64,000 nucleotides of DNA from Chytridium lagenaria (GCA_025449115.1 JAHLKC010000156.1:1-64000); one strand, 5' to 3'. Counted from the first letter of the stretch, positions 11,685 to 24,915 are shown. Numbers and translations are program-made. Notes: generated from the sequence alone by a model not told the origin.

Positions 11685-14110
11685 TTACTTGGGTCCAATC
11701 ATCTGTTCAGGCCTGACATAACGGTCAAACTCCTCCTCCGAGAGAAGTCCAAGCGACACGGTGGCCTGTTTCAACGACGTGCCTTCCTTATGAGCCTTCT
11801 TGGCAGCCTTTGCAGCGTCTATAAAAAAAAGGCAAAGGTTAAAAAATGATGGCAGGGGGGAGGAAGGGGCAACTTACTGTCGTATCCAATGTAAGGGTTT
11901 GAGAGCGGTCACGAGCATGAGAGATTCGTTCAGGATGGGCTGTGATCTTGATTCATTGGCTTTGATACCTGTGACGCATTTGTCGGTGAATGAGACGGAG
12001 GCGTCCGCGAGGAGACGGATGGAGTGGAGGAGGTTGCGGATAAGGACGGGTTTAAAAGACGTTGAGCTCAAAGTGGCCTTGAGCTCCTGCGAATGTGATG
12101 GCGGTGTGGTTACCAACGACTTGGGCGCAGACCATGGTGAGGGCCTCGCATTGAGTGGGGTTCACCTAATAAAAATAGTGTTAGAATACGGTTTGGAAGA
12201 AAGGCATGATAAAAAGAGTGGTACCTTTCCGGGCATGATGGAGGATCCAGGCTCGTTCTCGGGAAGGCTGAGCTCACCAAGACCACATCTGGGGCCAGAG
12301 CCTACGTGACGAAAGAAAGAGAGAAAGTCAGCTTAAATATTCTAATCTCACAATAATACAAAGCTAAAAACACATACCAAGGAAACGGATGTCGTTGGCA
12401 ATCTTGTTCAGGGAGACAGCAAGGACGTTAAGAGCACCACTGGCCTCAACAATAGCATCGTGGGAAGCAAGGGCCTCAAACTAGAAGGAGATTGTGTCAA
12501 AACCTTCATCACCTTATCAAGACGAAAAAGCTTACTTGTTGGGAGCAGTCTTGAAGGGAGACCGGTGATGTTGGCAATTTCCTTGGCGACCTCAGAATCG
12601 AAGCCAATCTTGGTGTTCAAACCCTGTTAAAGAGAAATGAGATACTGGTCTAAAACAAAAACCAGACAGTTGGAATAAAGAAACCATCGACTAGACATTT
12701 ACGTACAGTTCCGACGGCAGTTCCACCCTGAGCGAGGAAAAGAAGACGGGGAAGAGTGTTCTTGACGCGCTCGATACCGAACTCGACTTGCTTGGCGTAA
12801 CTTAAACACCGGACGTTAGTAAAGCTTCCTTTGGAGCAAAAGTTTTCTGTTTTTAGTTCTTACCCAGAAAACTCCTGGCCGAGAGTGAGAGGAGTAGCGT
12901 CTTGAAGGTGAGTACGGCCAATCTTGATAATCTGCTCAAACTCCTTGGCCTTGACATCGAGAGCCTGGTGAAGTTTCTCAAGGGAGGGAAGGAGACGGCC
13001 GCTGATCTCAACGACAGCAGCGACGTGCATGGCGGTAGGGAAGCTATGTACATGCGTCAAGTTAGAATGTCGGTAATGTGGGAAACTGCACAAAGACTTT
13101 ACAAACTTACGTGTCATTTGAGGATTGACCCTTGTTCACTAATAAAGAAAAAGTCAGATCGTGAGCCATCGCATAGATGTAGGAGCAACGCAAGCATTTG
13201 AAATGATACTCACCGTGGTCGTTGGGGTGGACAGGAGTTTTGCTTCCAAGCTTTCCACCAAGCATCTCAATAGCCCTGTTGGAAATAACCTCGTTGGCGT
13301 TCATGTTGCTCTGAGTTCCAGAACCAGTCTGCCAGACAACAAGGGGGAAGTGGTCGCTAAGCTTTCCTTCATGAACTTCTTCCGCAGCCGCGACAATGGC
13401 GTTTCCGATTTCAGGCTTAAGACCATCGATCCTCATGTTGACGATGGCAGTGGCTTTCTTGATGGTACCAAAAGCCCTAACGACAGGTTCGGGCATGCGC
13501 TCGACCGAACCACCAATGTTGAAGTTTTGGAGGGAACGTTGGGTTTGGGCGCCCCAGTAGCGGTCATCGGGGACTTGGAGTTCACCAAAAGTGTCTTTTT
13601 CGACACGGAACTGAACACGTCGGTTAGTTTTTGGGAAAACGTGAAAGGTACGATCGTGAGGGTATAATGAGGCCAATAAGAATTGGAATTGTCGACTTAC
13701 CCCACCGCTCGAGGTGATGTTCCTCAGGGTCATCATCTAATGGCGTCGATTTGAACGTGTCAAGAAAAAGCCCAACAAGAAGCAAAAAAGTCAGTTTAAT
13801 GCATGCAAACAGGAAAACTCGGAATATGGAGAGAAGAAGACGGCGGATCAAAGGCAACTGGTGAGAGCAAAGTGGGATGACGGGATCTAGAGACGATGGC
13901 ATACGATCGTTACGATCGTTCGCCGACATTTGTCAACCCGACCACATCCCGGACAACCTCTTCTGACATAACAATCCTCACACCACCCAAAAGATAAGAA
14001 AGAGACACAGGAGAGACAGAGAGAGAGGGATAATGAGCTAACGCACCACTGATGCCCTGTGAGCGCCGTTGACGGCAGCAGCCTTCCTTTGGAGAGCAGC
14101 GAGAGCGAGC
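11685..14110 (-). CDS. FUM1: Fumarate hydratase, class II
   Basis: Homotetrameric enzyme converting fumarate to L-malate, in the TCA cycle and in the cytosolic pool. Exon 1 starts at 14110 with a short presequence-like segment ([16 protein letters not shown]). A second small exon starts with ATGATG near 13737. The body exons read [20 protein letters not shown] and [20 protein letters not shown], then a 28-nt exon (13111-13138) completing [38 protein letters not shown] follows, and then the catalytic signature [15 protein letters not shown] (12156-12255 region). The stop is at 11685-11687. All splice sites are GT..AG on the minus strand. Single-base shifts near 12545 and in 11870-11960 are needed. 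Confidence 0.93.
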
Positions 14111-14542
14111 ATGGTGTTATTACTTGTAAGGGGATTGACTATTAGGAGAAAATGAAAAACGGGATTTGTTTCGGCGACAAGTTCAAAATGGGTGTTTCTC
14201 CCCCCAAAAAAAACAATAAAAAAGGTTGAAGCAACTGTAACCCTATCGGAAAAGCCCGGGTGATTGTCTTTGAGCCACGAAAAGGTGATACAAAGAGGAT
14301 TATTTTTTTTTCATTTTTATTTCATGACGACATTTCAATAGGTTAATACCTTTCAACTAGAGTAGATATTGACTTTATCATATGGTAGAAACAGGGTATA
14401 TTTGGTTTATTCCTTTCAATCAATAGTACTGGGTATAAAGACAGAACAATCTTTGGTTGGAGATGATGCTGTTGCTGATACAGAAGAATAACAATAATAG
14501 AAATGATTATGATAACAATGTAATGGGTTTGGAGACTATCTC
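14111..14542. other. Intergenic, no gene seen
   Basis: This lies between the 3' end of the ArfGAP gene and the 5' end of fumarase, both minus strand. It is A/T-rich with A and T runs, and should contain the fumarase promoter and the ArfGAP terminator. Nothing specific was recognised. Confidence 0.45.
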
Positions 14543-17163
14543 TCAGAAAAAGGGGTTGGTCTGACGTCCTCCTGCTCCATTCGCGTTCACTTGCTGCTGC
14601 TGCTGCGAGTTCTGCTTTGCAAACGAGTTGTTGTTGTGGAACACTCCAAGAGGTGTCGATTGAGCCGTGTTGGGCTGTTGCTGCGGTACCATCTGCTGAC
14701 CCATTTGTACTGGCATCGGTAAGGGTTGACGCGGAATATTGGACGCGTTCATTACCTAGTTACAGAAATTGTTATCAGCATACAAGCATTCTTGTTTTTT
14801 GTTTTTTTTTGTAAAAGAAAATAAAAGTATTAAAATAACTCACATTTGGAGCACCCGTGTAGGCCATGTATCCGCCTCCACCCATGTTAGGAGCCGCAAC
14901 AGCCTGGTACTGTGGTTGCATCATCAAAATTACGGGTTGTCCTGGATCATGCCTTGAGTCGCTGGCATCATGTACGTGGCCTGCATCTGCGTCGTCATCG
15001 GGGGAGGCGTGTTAAACAACGACATGATCGAGTCTTTTCCTGGTTTGTTCTGACCACCCGCGTTTTGACCATTGTTGCCGCCAACATTATTGTTGTTGAA
15101 CGAGGAGGCGGTTGGTGACGTTGCGGACGCGGAGCCGCCGGGCATCAAGGGTTGCTGAAGCCCCACCAACGGCTGGATCACATTGTTCTGCTGAGTTGGC
15201 TGCATAACATTGTTCTCCTGTTGGGATGTCTGCATCAGATTGTTCTGCAGAGGCTGAAGGGGACGAGATGCTGCGGGTTGTTGCTGAAGCGCGGCAGCGA
15301 GAAGTTGTTGTTGCTGCTGGTTGCTGCTGTTGTTGAAGAGTAGGCTGCGGGCCAAAAGGCGTATTCTGCTGTTGCTGCTGAGGATTGTTGAATCTTTGAG
15401 CGCTGCCATCACCACCCACGCCCGAGTTTGACATAAGGGACGAGAATGGGTCTTTGGCTTGTGGAGCAAGCTTGGTTCCTGCAAACGGGTCAGCCGTGCT
15501 TGACGCGTAAGACTGCTGCTGCTGCTGTTGAGGTCTTTGGCCAAAAGGATCTGCGGCGAAGTTCTGGTTATTACCATTTTGGAACGAAGAAGGTGTGACC
15601 GAAGCCGCTCTCTGCTGCTGCTGTTGCTGTCCAAAGCTCTGCTGAATTGGGTTGTTTCCAAAAAAGTCTTGCGCCTGCTGTTGTTGCTGCTGCTGCTGCT
15701 GTTGTTGTTGTTGCTGTAATAATGCTTGCTGTTGTTGTTGTTGCTGCAATAATGCCTGCTGCTGCTGTTGCTGCTGAAGAGCGGCCTGATGCTGTTGCTG
15801 CTGCAAAAGGGCCTGCTGTTGTTGTTGTTGCTGATGCTGCTGCTGCTGCTGCTGCTGTTGCTGTTGAATAAGATAGGCCTGCTGCTGCTGTTGTTGCATA
15901 AAGCTCTGCTGCTGCTGCTGCTGCTGCTGCTGCAATAGCGCCTGCTGATTGTAATCTTGACCACCTCCAGAAAAGAAATTGGCAAAAGGATCCCCTGAGA
16001 ACCCCTGAGCAGCGCTCTGAGGAGCCACAGCTGCTCTGACAGGACGCGGTGGCTCGGGATCCGCCAACGCAAGCAAATCAAACGCATCATTGATATCATT
16101 CGCGTCCGACTTTTTCTGAGCTTCCGTGGAGAATTGAACCACCTTGGGAGCACCCGACGACTGTTTCCTTGTTTTACCGGAATCGATAAGAAGGTTAGCA
16201 GCCTGTTCGATTTGACCGTTCGCCTTTTTCAAGGCTGCACGGTTTGCTGTCTCATCTTCGAAACCCATGGATTTGAGGGCGTCGAGGGCGTTTTGGAGTT
16301 TCCTGGCCAGCTGGGCGCGGCGTTCCTCTGTAATGGTTTCGCTGTTGTTGCGTTGGCTGCTGCTTGCATTGGTCCTGCTGCTGCTACTACCACCACTCGT
16401 GCCACTACGAGAGCTGGATGAAGGGCGGGCACTAGCGGTGGAACTTGAACGTGTGGGAGATTGCACAGAAGCTTGACTGGCAGATGGCGATACAGGAGAG
16501 GAGACGAGGATTTCAACCGCGGCGTCAATGTTCCCATTTGCCTTTTTGAGTGCAATGATGGATCGGTTGTTGTCAGAAAAGCCCATAGAAGCCAACGTTC
16601 TGAGTTCGTTGACGTACTTGGACGCATCACCAGGGGAAACGGCGACCGTGGCCGAAGACCTGGAAGGTGACGTGCTGCTTCCACTGCTCATGTATAAACG
16701 ACGATCGTACTTGTTCCGAATGTACTGCTCCATCTCCATGTCGCTGTGCTTGGGAGGGGACGGAGCGGATCCTGAGGCGAGAAAACGGGCGTTGGCTCTC
16801 CTGTTACCCCATTCACGCATGACGGCGAGATACTCTGGGGTCCACACATCGACGGTCACTGACTTGATCTTGGAGATGTGAGTGCCGAGGTTGCGGTGGA
16901 GACCGGCGCATCGGATGCAGAGAAAAACACCCAGGTTGATGGAGGCCCAGCGAGGTCCTGTTTGTTGTGAAAATTAACGATGGGTATCGCGTAAAGGTTC
17001 AAGTAATTAGCACAGTGATGTCACCCACTCGAAAGAGGGTTCGACTCCAAAACATACCCCTTTCACCACAGTCTGCGCAGCTCGTGTTATCTGACGAGGC
17101 GAGCAGTTCCTGTATGCCGAGCAAGATCTCCTCCTCCTGTCTCTTCTTTGACTTGTTCTTCAT
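14543..17163 (-). CDS. ArfGAP protein with two UBA domains and polyglutamine tail
   Basis: Predicted GTPase-activating protein for Arf in vesicle traffic. Exon 1 (17058-17163) reads MKNKSKKRQEEEILLGIQEL then CADCGERG. Exon 2 starts at 16957 with PRWASINLGVFLCIRCAGLH, completing the C-x2-C-x16-C-x2-C zinc finger with its Arg. Two UBA-like modules follow: VNELRTLASMGFSDNNRSII (about 16615-16500) and LDALKSMGFEDETANRAALK (about 16285-16170). A long Gln-rich region comes next, then GKDSIMSLFNTPP, a motif like the C-terminal box of SMAP-type ArfGAPs, and QTNPFF at the end. The ArfGAP-UBA-polyQ order recalls yeast Gts1, but the second UBA and the SMAP-like box differ. One intron is near 14760-14840 and at least one frame change lies near 15330. 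The start is supported by a Lys-rich ArfGAP N-terminus. Confidence 0.82.
15660..15945 (-). repeat. Imperfect CAG/CAA (polyglutamine) repeat inside the ArfGAP gene
   Basis: On the minus strand this is a long run of CAG and CAA codons broken by Ala, Leu and His. It forms several tracts of 7-14 glutamines. The mixed codons reduce slippage compared with pure CAG. The same DNA keeps the other frames open, giving artefactual poly-Leu, poly-Ser, poly-Ala and poly-Val ORFs. Confidence 0.9.
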
Positions 17164-17413
17164 CGTTCCAAGTTGACCAGACAACAGCAAGAAAGTAATA
17201 AAGTCAACGACGTCGATGGAAGGGTCGTTAATATATTTTCTCTCGAGTTGACTCCAAACTAGAGCTTTTCCTCTTTCACACTCTGTTCTGTTTTTGGAGC
17301 AAAGTTCTTCCCTATTGTTTCCGTGCAGCGATTGGAGCGCGCGTACATGCTCAAAAAGATTCCTTCTCGAAATTCCACAAGAAATCACCGCAACACAACA
17401 CAAACCTTGAGAA
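17164..17413. promoter_or_regulatory. Shared divergent promoter, ArfGAP / TRAPPC1
   Basis: Only 250 bp separate the two divergent start codons, so both upstream control regions must lie here or overlap. No motif was identified; this is inferred from layout. Confidence 0.4.
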
Positions 17414-18086
17414 ATGGGCATTTACGGACTCTTCATCTTTGACCGACACTGCTGCTGCATCTACCATCTCAACAAGAAGCAGCTCCACCCTAACCTGCAG
17501 CCAGCACCGAATTCGCAGCATCAAGGGAACCGCTGCAGGATACATCCGGCGATGTCATTGGAAGCAATGCGACGGATAATCCAGAGGAGGAGGCAAAGCT
17601 GATCTATGGTGTGGTCTACTCGTTAAGAAATGTGGTTACAAAGCTGGTCGCAGGGAAACCTTCGTGAGTTTTGAATTCGCTTTTGAAGAATGGTGGGGGT
17701 GGGTTGTTTGTTGATACTGATGTTTCTTTGTAAAGGAATGAAGGATTCTTGTCGTTTAAAACCAACGTTTACAAGTTGCATTACTTTGAGACTGCTTCCG
17801 GAATGAAGTTTGTGATGACCACGGATCCTGATTCTGAGAACATGCGCGAGGTCCTACGTCAAATCTTTGCATCAATCTACGTCGAATACGTTGTCAAGGT
17901 ATGTTTTTTTAAAATTCACCCGTTCACCGCTTGTATTAGAACCCGCTGCAAGTCAAACCCGTCGCGCCTCCTCCACCAGAAACGACGGGCAAAAAAAAGA
18001 TTCCTCCTCCACCTTCTCCCGCCATCAACAACGAACTCTTCAAAACAAATCTCCTCAAGTACCTTCGAAGTCTTCCCAACTTTTAA
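17414..18086 (+). CDS. BET5: TRAPP complex subunit 1 (Bet5)
   Basis: Longin-fold subunit of the TRAPP tethering complexes at the ER-Golgi. The start MGIYGLFIFDRHCCCIYHLN matches the family N-terminus. After one frame shift near 17500 comes EEEAKLIYGVVYSLRNVVTK. Exon 2 (17736-17898) encodes NEGFLSFKTNVYKLHYFET and DPDSENMREVLRQIFASIYV. Exon 3 starts at 17940 with NPLQ and ends NELFKTNLLKYLRSLPNF, stop 18084-18086. Introns are 17664-17735 and 17899-17939 (41 bp). A proline-rich insert (VAPPPPETTGKKKIPPPP) sits before the last helix; human TRAPPC1, as I recall it, has a short linker there. Confidence 0.9.
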
Positions 18087-18387
18087 AAACAAAATCCCTC
18101 ATCCCACCTCGCCCATTCACCACTTTGCACAGTAAAATGAACGCCAGCAATGAGTAAGCATGATGAAATATAATAAACTGTATAAAATGAAACCAAGCTG
18201 ATAATATCGAGGAAAAAATAAGTGTATTGAGAAAAGAAAGTAGTTTTACAGGTAAGCATTCGCCCTGGTCTATCCCCAAGATTTTCCCCCAAAAGACCAC
18301 AGGAGCATAATACCAAGGAAATATTCGTTCGAACACAGTGTTGCCTGCTTTAGGTATGCAGATATCAAAAAGAAGGAAACCTCCCCT

Positions 18388-19029
18388 TCATACATCCTCA
18401 ACGGACGCCGCTGCAGCCCGTCTCTCCGCCTCCAACCTCTGCTTCTTTTCCAATAACCTCATACGTCTCTGGTAGCTACAAAAAAAAAGAGAAAAGAGGA
18501 ACATGGGTGAGTTCAATCTAAAACCAAAGGCCAAATTCGTACTCATCGTATTGGCACTTTGACCATGCCACCTTCTCCTTCTCGCAGGTCCAGGGAAGGT
18601 AGAAGTTCTGTATCCTGCACTTGTTGAGATCGGGGAGGAGATGCGCACAGTAGTCACGGAAGGCGAGGGGGATCTTTTCCTTCACGAGTTCCGCCTGGGT
18701 GATGTGCATCTCTGGGTGTTTTTGAAATGAATGAAAAGAGGGGTACGGTTCAAGCATGAATTAGCATCCACATTTCTAGTTGGTTTATCTTCGTTGCTTA
18801 AGTATTCATTCTCGATGCGAAAATGACTCCCTATGTCCTCTTTTGAGTCCATGACTTTCCTTCGCATCAATCAAGCCCAACAAAAGCAGCCGTATCGGTC
18901 CACCACCACGAAACATCCGACGTCAATCCTGACGCAACGCAAGCAAGAAGGCAGAAGTATAAATGAGAAAAGCTCCTCACTTGGCGGTGCGGTATCATCG
19001 TGATCAGCGTCGTTGTGGAGTCCACCCAT
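18388..19029 (-). CDS. NDUFB7: NADH dehydrogenase (complex I) subunit B18/NDUFB7
   Basis: Accessory subunit of respiratory complex I on the intermembrane-space side. Exon 1 (start 19029) encodes MGGLHNDADHDDTAPP. Exon 2 reads MHITQAELVKEKIPLAFRDY, then the twin CX9C pairs CAHLLPDLNKC and CEKEKVAWSKC, the hallmark that allows Mia40-dependent import. The last exon reads YQRRMRLLEKKQRLEAERR and ends AAAASVEDV. Introns lie at about 18480-18535 and 18715-18980. No frame correction is needed. Its presence indicates an aerobic, complex I-bearing mitochondrion. Confidence 0.9.
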
Positions 19030-19197
19030 CTCGCTTACTGGAATGGTAAAAAAACGGTCTCAAAGGAAATTTTGCTCTTCCGAGAAAAGTGAAGATGGGT
19101 CGAAATGAGGACCTCAAAGGAATCTTTGATTTTAAAATCTGTAAACAATCCACCAAACAACAATGAAATACGACATCGCACGCAAATACTATTTAGT

Positions 19198-20563
<1,366 letters not shown>

Positions 20564-20661
20564 TTGTGAGTCCTTTTTCCTTTTTTTCTGCCCTCAAAGG
20601 AAGATTTTTCAATAAACCTGGTCGTCGTGCGAGAGGCCAGAAATTTTTATTCGGTGCCAAC
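20564..20661. promoter_or_regulatory. Shared divergent promoter, ATP3 / OPA3
   Basis: There are 98 bp between the start codons of two mitochondrial genes on opposite strands. They must share upstream sequence. No motif was recognised; this is inferred from layout. Confidence 0.45.
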
Positions 20662-21712
20662 ATGGTACGTAAACTCTGTAGATGGCTCTCTGGCAGTGAT
20701 CATTCCCATCCCGTCTTGGCCGTCTGGCCATCATGGACGTTCAAAGACCTCCGAGAATTTCGAATACCACATTCATCTGTTAATTTTAACGAATATCTAT
20801 TTTACTCTACTTCAGGCAACCATAAAGATCGGCAGTTTGCTAATAAAGACCCTGGCCAAGCCTATCGCCAAATCCATCCAGAACCAGGTGTGTTTTACAG
20901 TCTGTTGTTGCTGCGATCATTTTAACGTATTCGTGATCGAAATCACTGTAAATTGATTTCTAATTTCGTTAGGCCAAGGTATTCTACTTCTTTCATCCAG
21001 CTTGAACAATCATGCGCCAACGCTGAGTTTCTAAACGTTTTCCTGCCTAGAACCACCCCAGATTCAAGCGATTTTGTATCAATGTGGCCCAAGGCTACCA
21101 TTCCATCGAAGAGACATTAAAGATGAGGTGATTTAAGCAGAATTTTAAACAAAGACGGAGAACGCTAAGTTAACGCCTTTCTTTCACGAAAAGATTTTTG
21201 ACTACAAAGTCACCGCCATCCGACCGCTCAACGAAGCCAAAGCTGTAGAGCTCGGCGCATCCTTCATATCCGAATCCCTTCTTTTTGGTGTTGCTGGTTT
21301 CACTATTGTATTCGAGACATGGCGAAACTCTAGGAAAGCAACAAATCGCGTCCATAACGTTGACGAAGCCATCGCGCGATTAGAGGCAGAACGCATACTC
21401 GACTCAGAAGCCCTTGGGGTCATAAGCAACGAAGTGGCATCATTGAGAAACGAAACAGAGTCGCTACGGAAAGCAGTTGTTGCACTTTCATCGATTGTGG
21501 AAGAACCTGAAGCGACACCACCAGCCTCAGCGGGATGGTTTACGGGGTCGGTACGGAGGTCTCCATTAATAAGCTCGCATAGACATCAAGAGCTTCGGGA
21601 GGCTTTGGAGGAGTCTCGGATACTGTCGGAATCTATTAGGGCATTAGAGCAAAAAATGGAGGCGCGACCGCCGGCATCGATAGCGGCCAACACGGTTGAG
21701 ACTGGTTTATGA
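20662..21712 (+). CDS. OPA3: OPA3-like mitochondrial protein
   Basis: Optic atrophy 3 family, a small mitochondrial membrane-associated protein of unclear biochemical role. Exon 1 contributes only the ATG (20662-20664) before a GTACGT donor. Exon 2 (20816-20887) reads ATIKIGSLLIKTLAKPIAKS. A 6-nt exon GCCAAG (20973-20978) and an exon from 21051 (NHPRFKRFCINVAQGYHSIE) follow. The last exon has DYKVTAIRPLNEAKAVELGA, then the conserved hydrophobic segment SFISESLLFGVAGFTIVFET. A coiled-coil tail with SLRNETESLRKAVVAL follows, longer than the animal protein. One T is missing near 21195. The family call rests on the IKPLNE-like block and the following hydrophobic segment. Confidence 0.82.
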
Positions 21713-22112
21713 CCAAGATGTTTACATTCTCACACGCTCATCTTAAAACTGTTATGCTCATGCGACTACATCAACCACGCTCGCCCGCACCGAAACTCTG
21801 CCTTTAACACGTCAACTCGATCCGTAAATAATTATATACAATTACATGGCGGTCGCCGCCTAGATCACCACGTTTTAAATAAATTCTGCCGCATCGTTTT
21901 CCAGGGCATCTCGTATGACGTAGTAAGCGGAGGCGTGAGCGCAGTCTTGCCGGAAACAAAGCTCACGCGACGCATTCATCGAGCCCTTCGCTGTCGCGTA
22001 GGTAAACGAACTACCTAGTAATAACTGATGGCTGATTGGGCCACTTGGACCCAAGAGACTATAAAAGTCGTTCACAAACTTTGATTTCTCAGAATCCCAT
22101 TTCAAAAAAGCC

Positions 22113-24915
22113 ATGCGAGTCAGTAAACTCCCTAGCGATGCACTGGCCCTTACCAACTGCGCGATCGTCAGCACTCGCGACTTCCACCCCTCCGTCAAGT
22201 ACATTATCGTTGATGGTCGCTATGTCTTTACCATAAGGTACTGAGGATCTCATCGACTAAGAAGTCATCTTAAAACTTTGAGATAGGTTGCTCGACGGCT
22301 TCCCTCCTGGTGAAATTGGCTTCTCAAAGAGCCACAGACAATGGGCGTTGCTTTCTCTGAACCAAGAGGTCCAAGTTAGCCCTTACGATGCCTTTTCAGA
22401 CCCAAATTGCTACCTCAGCAAGCTGGAGATCCAGGTTTGGACCAACATTGTGTTAGATTACATGAACCTAACGAACATGCCTTTCATAGATTTCGTTTTT
22501 AAAGAAGGGATTTGAGGCAAAGGAGACTTTTGACGGAGATGACATCGCCCAGGTGTTCCTCCAGGTGCGAAATACGAGTTATTTGTAGCCAAACCATATT
22601 GACGTATTGTTCAGTCTTTCAAGGACCAGATGTTTGCCAACGGCCAGTCGCTCTTCTTTGATTACCGGAGCATCACCTTTAACGCCGTTGTTATGTCAAT
22701 TGAGGTTGCGGATATGGATACTCTACGCGGCGCACCAAGATCTGATAGGCCACGTATGTTCAAAAATCTGCATGCACTGTAATGGAAAACTTCAACTGAT
22801 TTGTTGCATTAGCCCCTCGCTCTGTCCGAGGTATCCTGCTCGACGCCACCAGCATAAGCTTCACCCGTGCTCCCGACTCCTCAATCCGCCTGAAAGGAAG
22901 TGCGAGAAGGTACTTTTCCCTTCAACGATATAACTCACTAATTTTTTTAGCGCTGGCGCCAATATTCTAATCCAACCCGACTTCAAATTCGAGGAGCTCG
23001 GCATCGGAGGTCTTGATACCGAATTCAGTCAGATTTTTCGTAGGGCTTTTGCCTCCCGTATTTTCCCCCCGGCCCTCGTCGAAAAGCTCGGTATCCAGCA
23101 CGTCAAGGGTATGATTCTCTACGGCCCTCCTGGAACTGGAAAGACGTTGATCGCAAGACAAATTGGAAAAATGTTGAACGCGCGTGAACCCGTCATTGTG
23201 AACGGTCCCGAAATTCTCAACAAATATGTTGGGCAGTCTGAAGAGAACGTGAGGAAGCTTTTCGCGGCTGCTGAGACCGAGTATAAGGCGCGTCAAGATG
23301 AGTCGTCGCTTCATATTATTATCTTTGATGAATTGGATGCGATTTGTAAGCAGAGAGGTTCAAAGAATGATGGAACTGGGGTGGGAGATTCCGTGGTCAA
23401 TCAATTGCTTTCAAAAATGGATGGTGTGGAGCCTTTGAACAATATTCTTGTTATTGGTATGACGAACAGAATTGATATGATCGATGAGGCGCTTTTGCGT
23501 CCTGGCCGAATGGAAATTAAGATGGAGATTTCGCTACCCGATGAGAAGGGCCGTCTTCAGATTTTGAGTGTGCACACTATGAAGGTAAGAATTTATAATC
23601 AGTATTTTTAATACACATGCCGCTAAACGATGCTCTCTATCGTATTGCAGATGAGGAAAGCAAACCTTATCGAAAAGGATGTTGACCTTACCGAACTTGC
23701 AAGCCTTACAAAGAACTTTAGTGGTGCCGAAATTGCAGGTATGTGACAAGAAAGAAAATAGCACTGGTAAAGATTAAACCTTTGTTATAACAGGTCTTGT
23801 AAAGGCGGCCACGTCTTGGTCGTTCAACCGTCACGTCAAAGTCGGGACGGTGGCTGGTGTCAGCGAAGACTACGAGAAGCTTAAAGTTAACCGTGATGAT
23901 TTTATCGGCGCGTTGGAGGAAGTTAGGCCTTCATTTGGTGTCGCCGAAGGAGAGCTTCAACGATGCGTTCAAAACGGTGTTATCAAATACTCTGCTCATG
24001 TCGATGTAAGCAAGCCCGTAGATGACAGCCGCCTTATAACATTTTATCATTTAGCGCCTCCTTGCGGATGGTCAGATTTTTGTTGACCAGGTCCGCAACA
24101 GCTCACGAACTCCCCTAGTCAGTATCCTTTTGCATGGTCCCTCGGGTGCTGGAAAGTCTGCAATTGCTGCTACTATCGCTATGGCTAGTGACTTCCCTTT
24201 CATCAAATTGATTTCCCCGGAAACTATGGTTGGATTTACCGAGAATGCTAAGATGGCGAGCATCGCAAAGACCTTTGATGACGCTTACCGGTCTCCGCTT
24301 TCGTGCATTGTTATTGACAGCATCGAGCGTTTGTTGGGTAAATATTTGGATTTTAAACCGAATTTTAATTATGGCATTAACAATCTAGAACATTTATATG
24401 ATGTTTACTCACATTCACGAATTTTGTAGATTGGGTTCCTATTGGCCCACGCTTCGCAAACACAGTTCTCCAGACCCTTCTCGTCCTCCTTAAAAAAGTT
24501 CCCCCTAAGGGCAACAAACTTCTTATCATTTCCACCACAAGCCAACGTTCCGTTCTTGACCAGATGGATCTGACCGAAGCCTTCAATGCTCAGCTTTATG
24601 TGCCAACAGTCAGGGACCTTAGGTCTATTGAGATTGTGACTGAGGAGCTCAAGCTTTTCAGTGAAAATGAGAAGAGGGTTGCTATGCGGACATTATTTGA
24701 GGCGGGTGTTGGGGAGAAGCTCTCTATCGGGATTAAGAAGTTGCTTATGGTTTCGGAAACGGCGAGGCAGGATGTGGATAAAGTTGATAAATTCGTTACG
24801 TCGGTGAGTAGGAGGTGTTTTATTGGTTTTTTTGTTAAAGTTCCCATCGTGTTATTGTATAATCTAACACAGTTAATTTTACTAGATTCTGGATGAATGC
24901 CAAGTTACGCGTTAA
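22113..24915 (+). CDS. SEC18: N-ethylmaleimide-sensitive fusion ATPase (NSF/Sec18)
   Basis: Hexameric AAA+ ATPase that, with SNAP, disassembles SNARE complexes after membrane fusion. The N-domain starts [20 protein letters not shown] and includes [20 protein letters not shown]. The D1 region begins [20 protein letters not shown]. It carries Walker A GPPGTGKT (about 23125), Walker [11 protein letters not shown], and sensor region [13 protein letters not shown]2 has Walker A GPSGAGKS near 24140 and [11 protein letters not shown], where NSF normally has DIERL. After an intron comes [20 protein letters not shown], with a stop at 24913-24915. At least eight introns are visible. Single-base shifts are needed in the N-domain near 22430-22510 and around 24050. 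Confidence 0.93.

Noticed and set aside
12902..13667. Plus-strand ORFs over fumarase
   Set aside because: They are antisense to conserved fumarase exons with consistent splice sites.
15528..15871. Plus-strand poly-Leu and poly-Ala/Val ORFs
   Set aside because: They are antisense translations of the polyglutamine repeat.
14930..16153. 407-codon minus-strand ORF rich in Ser, Asn and Leu overlapping the ArfGAP gene
   Set aside because: Most of it is the same CAG/CAA repeat read in another frame. Only its C-terminal third continues the real ArfGAP protein after a frame break.
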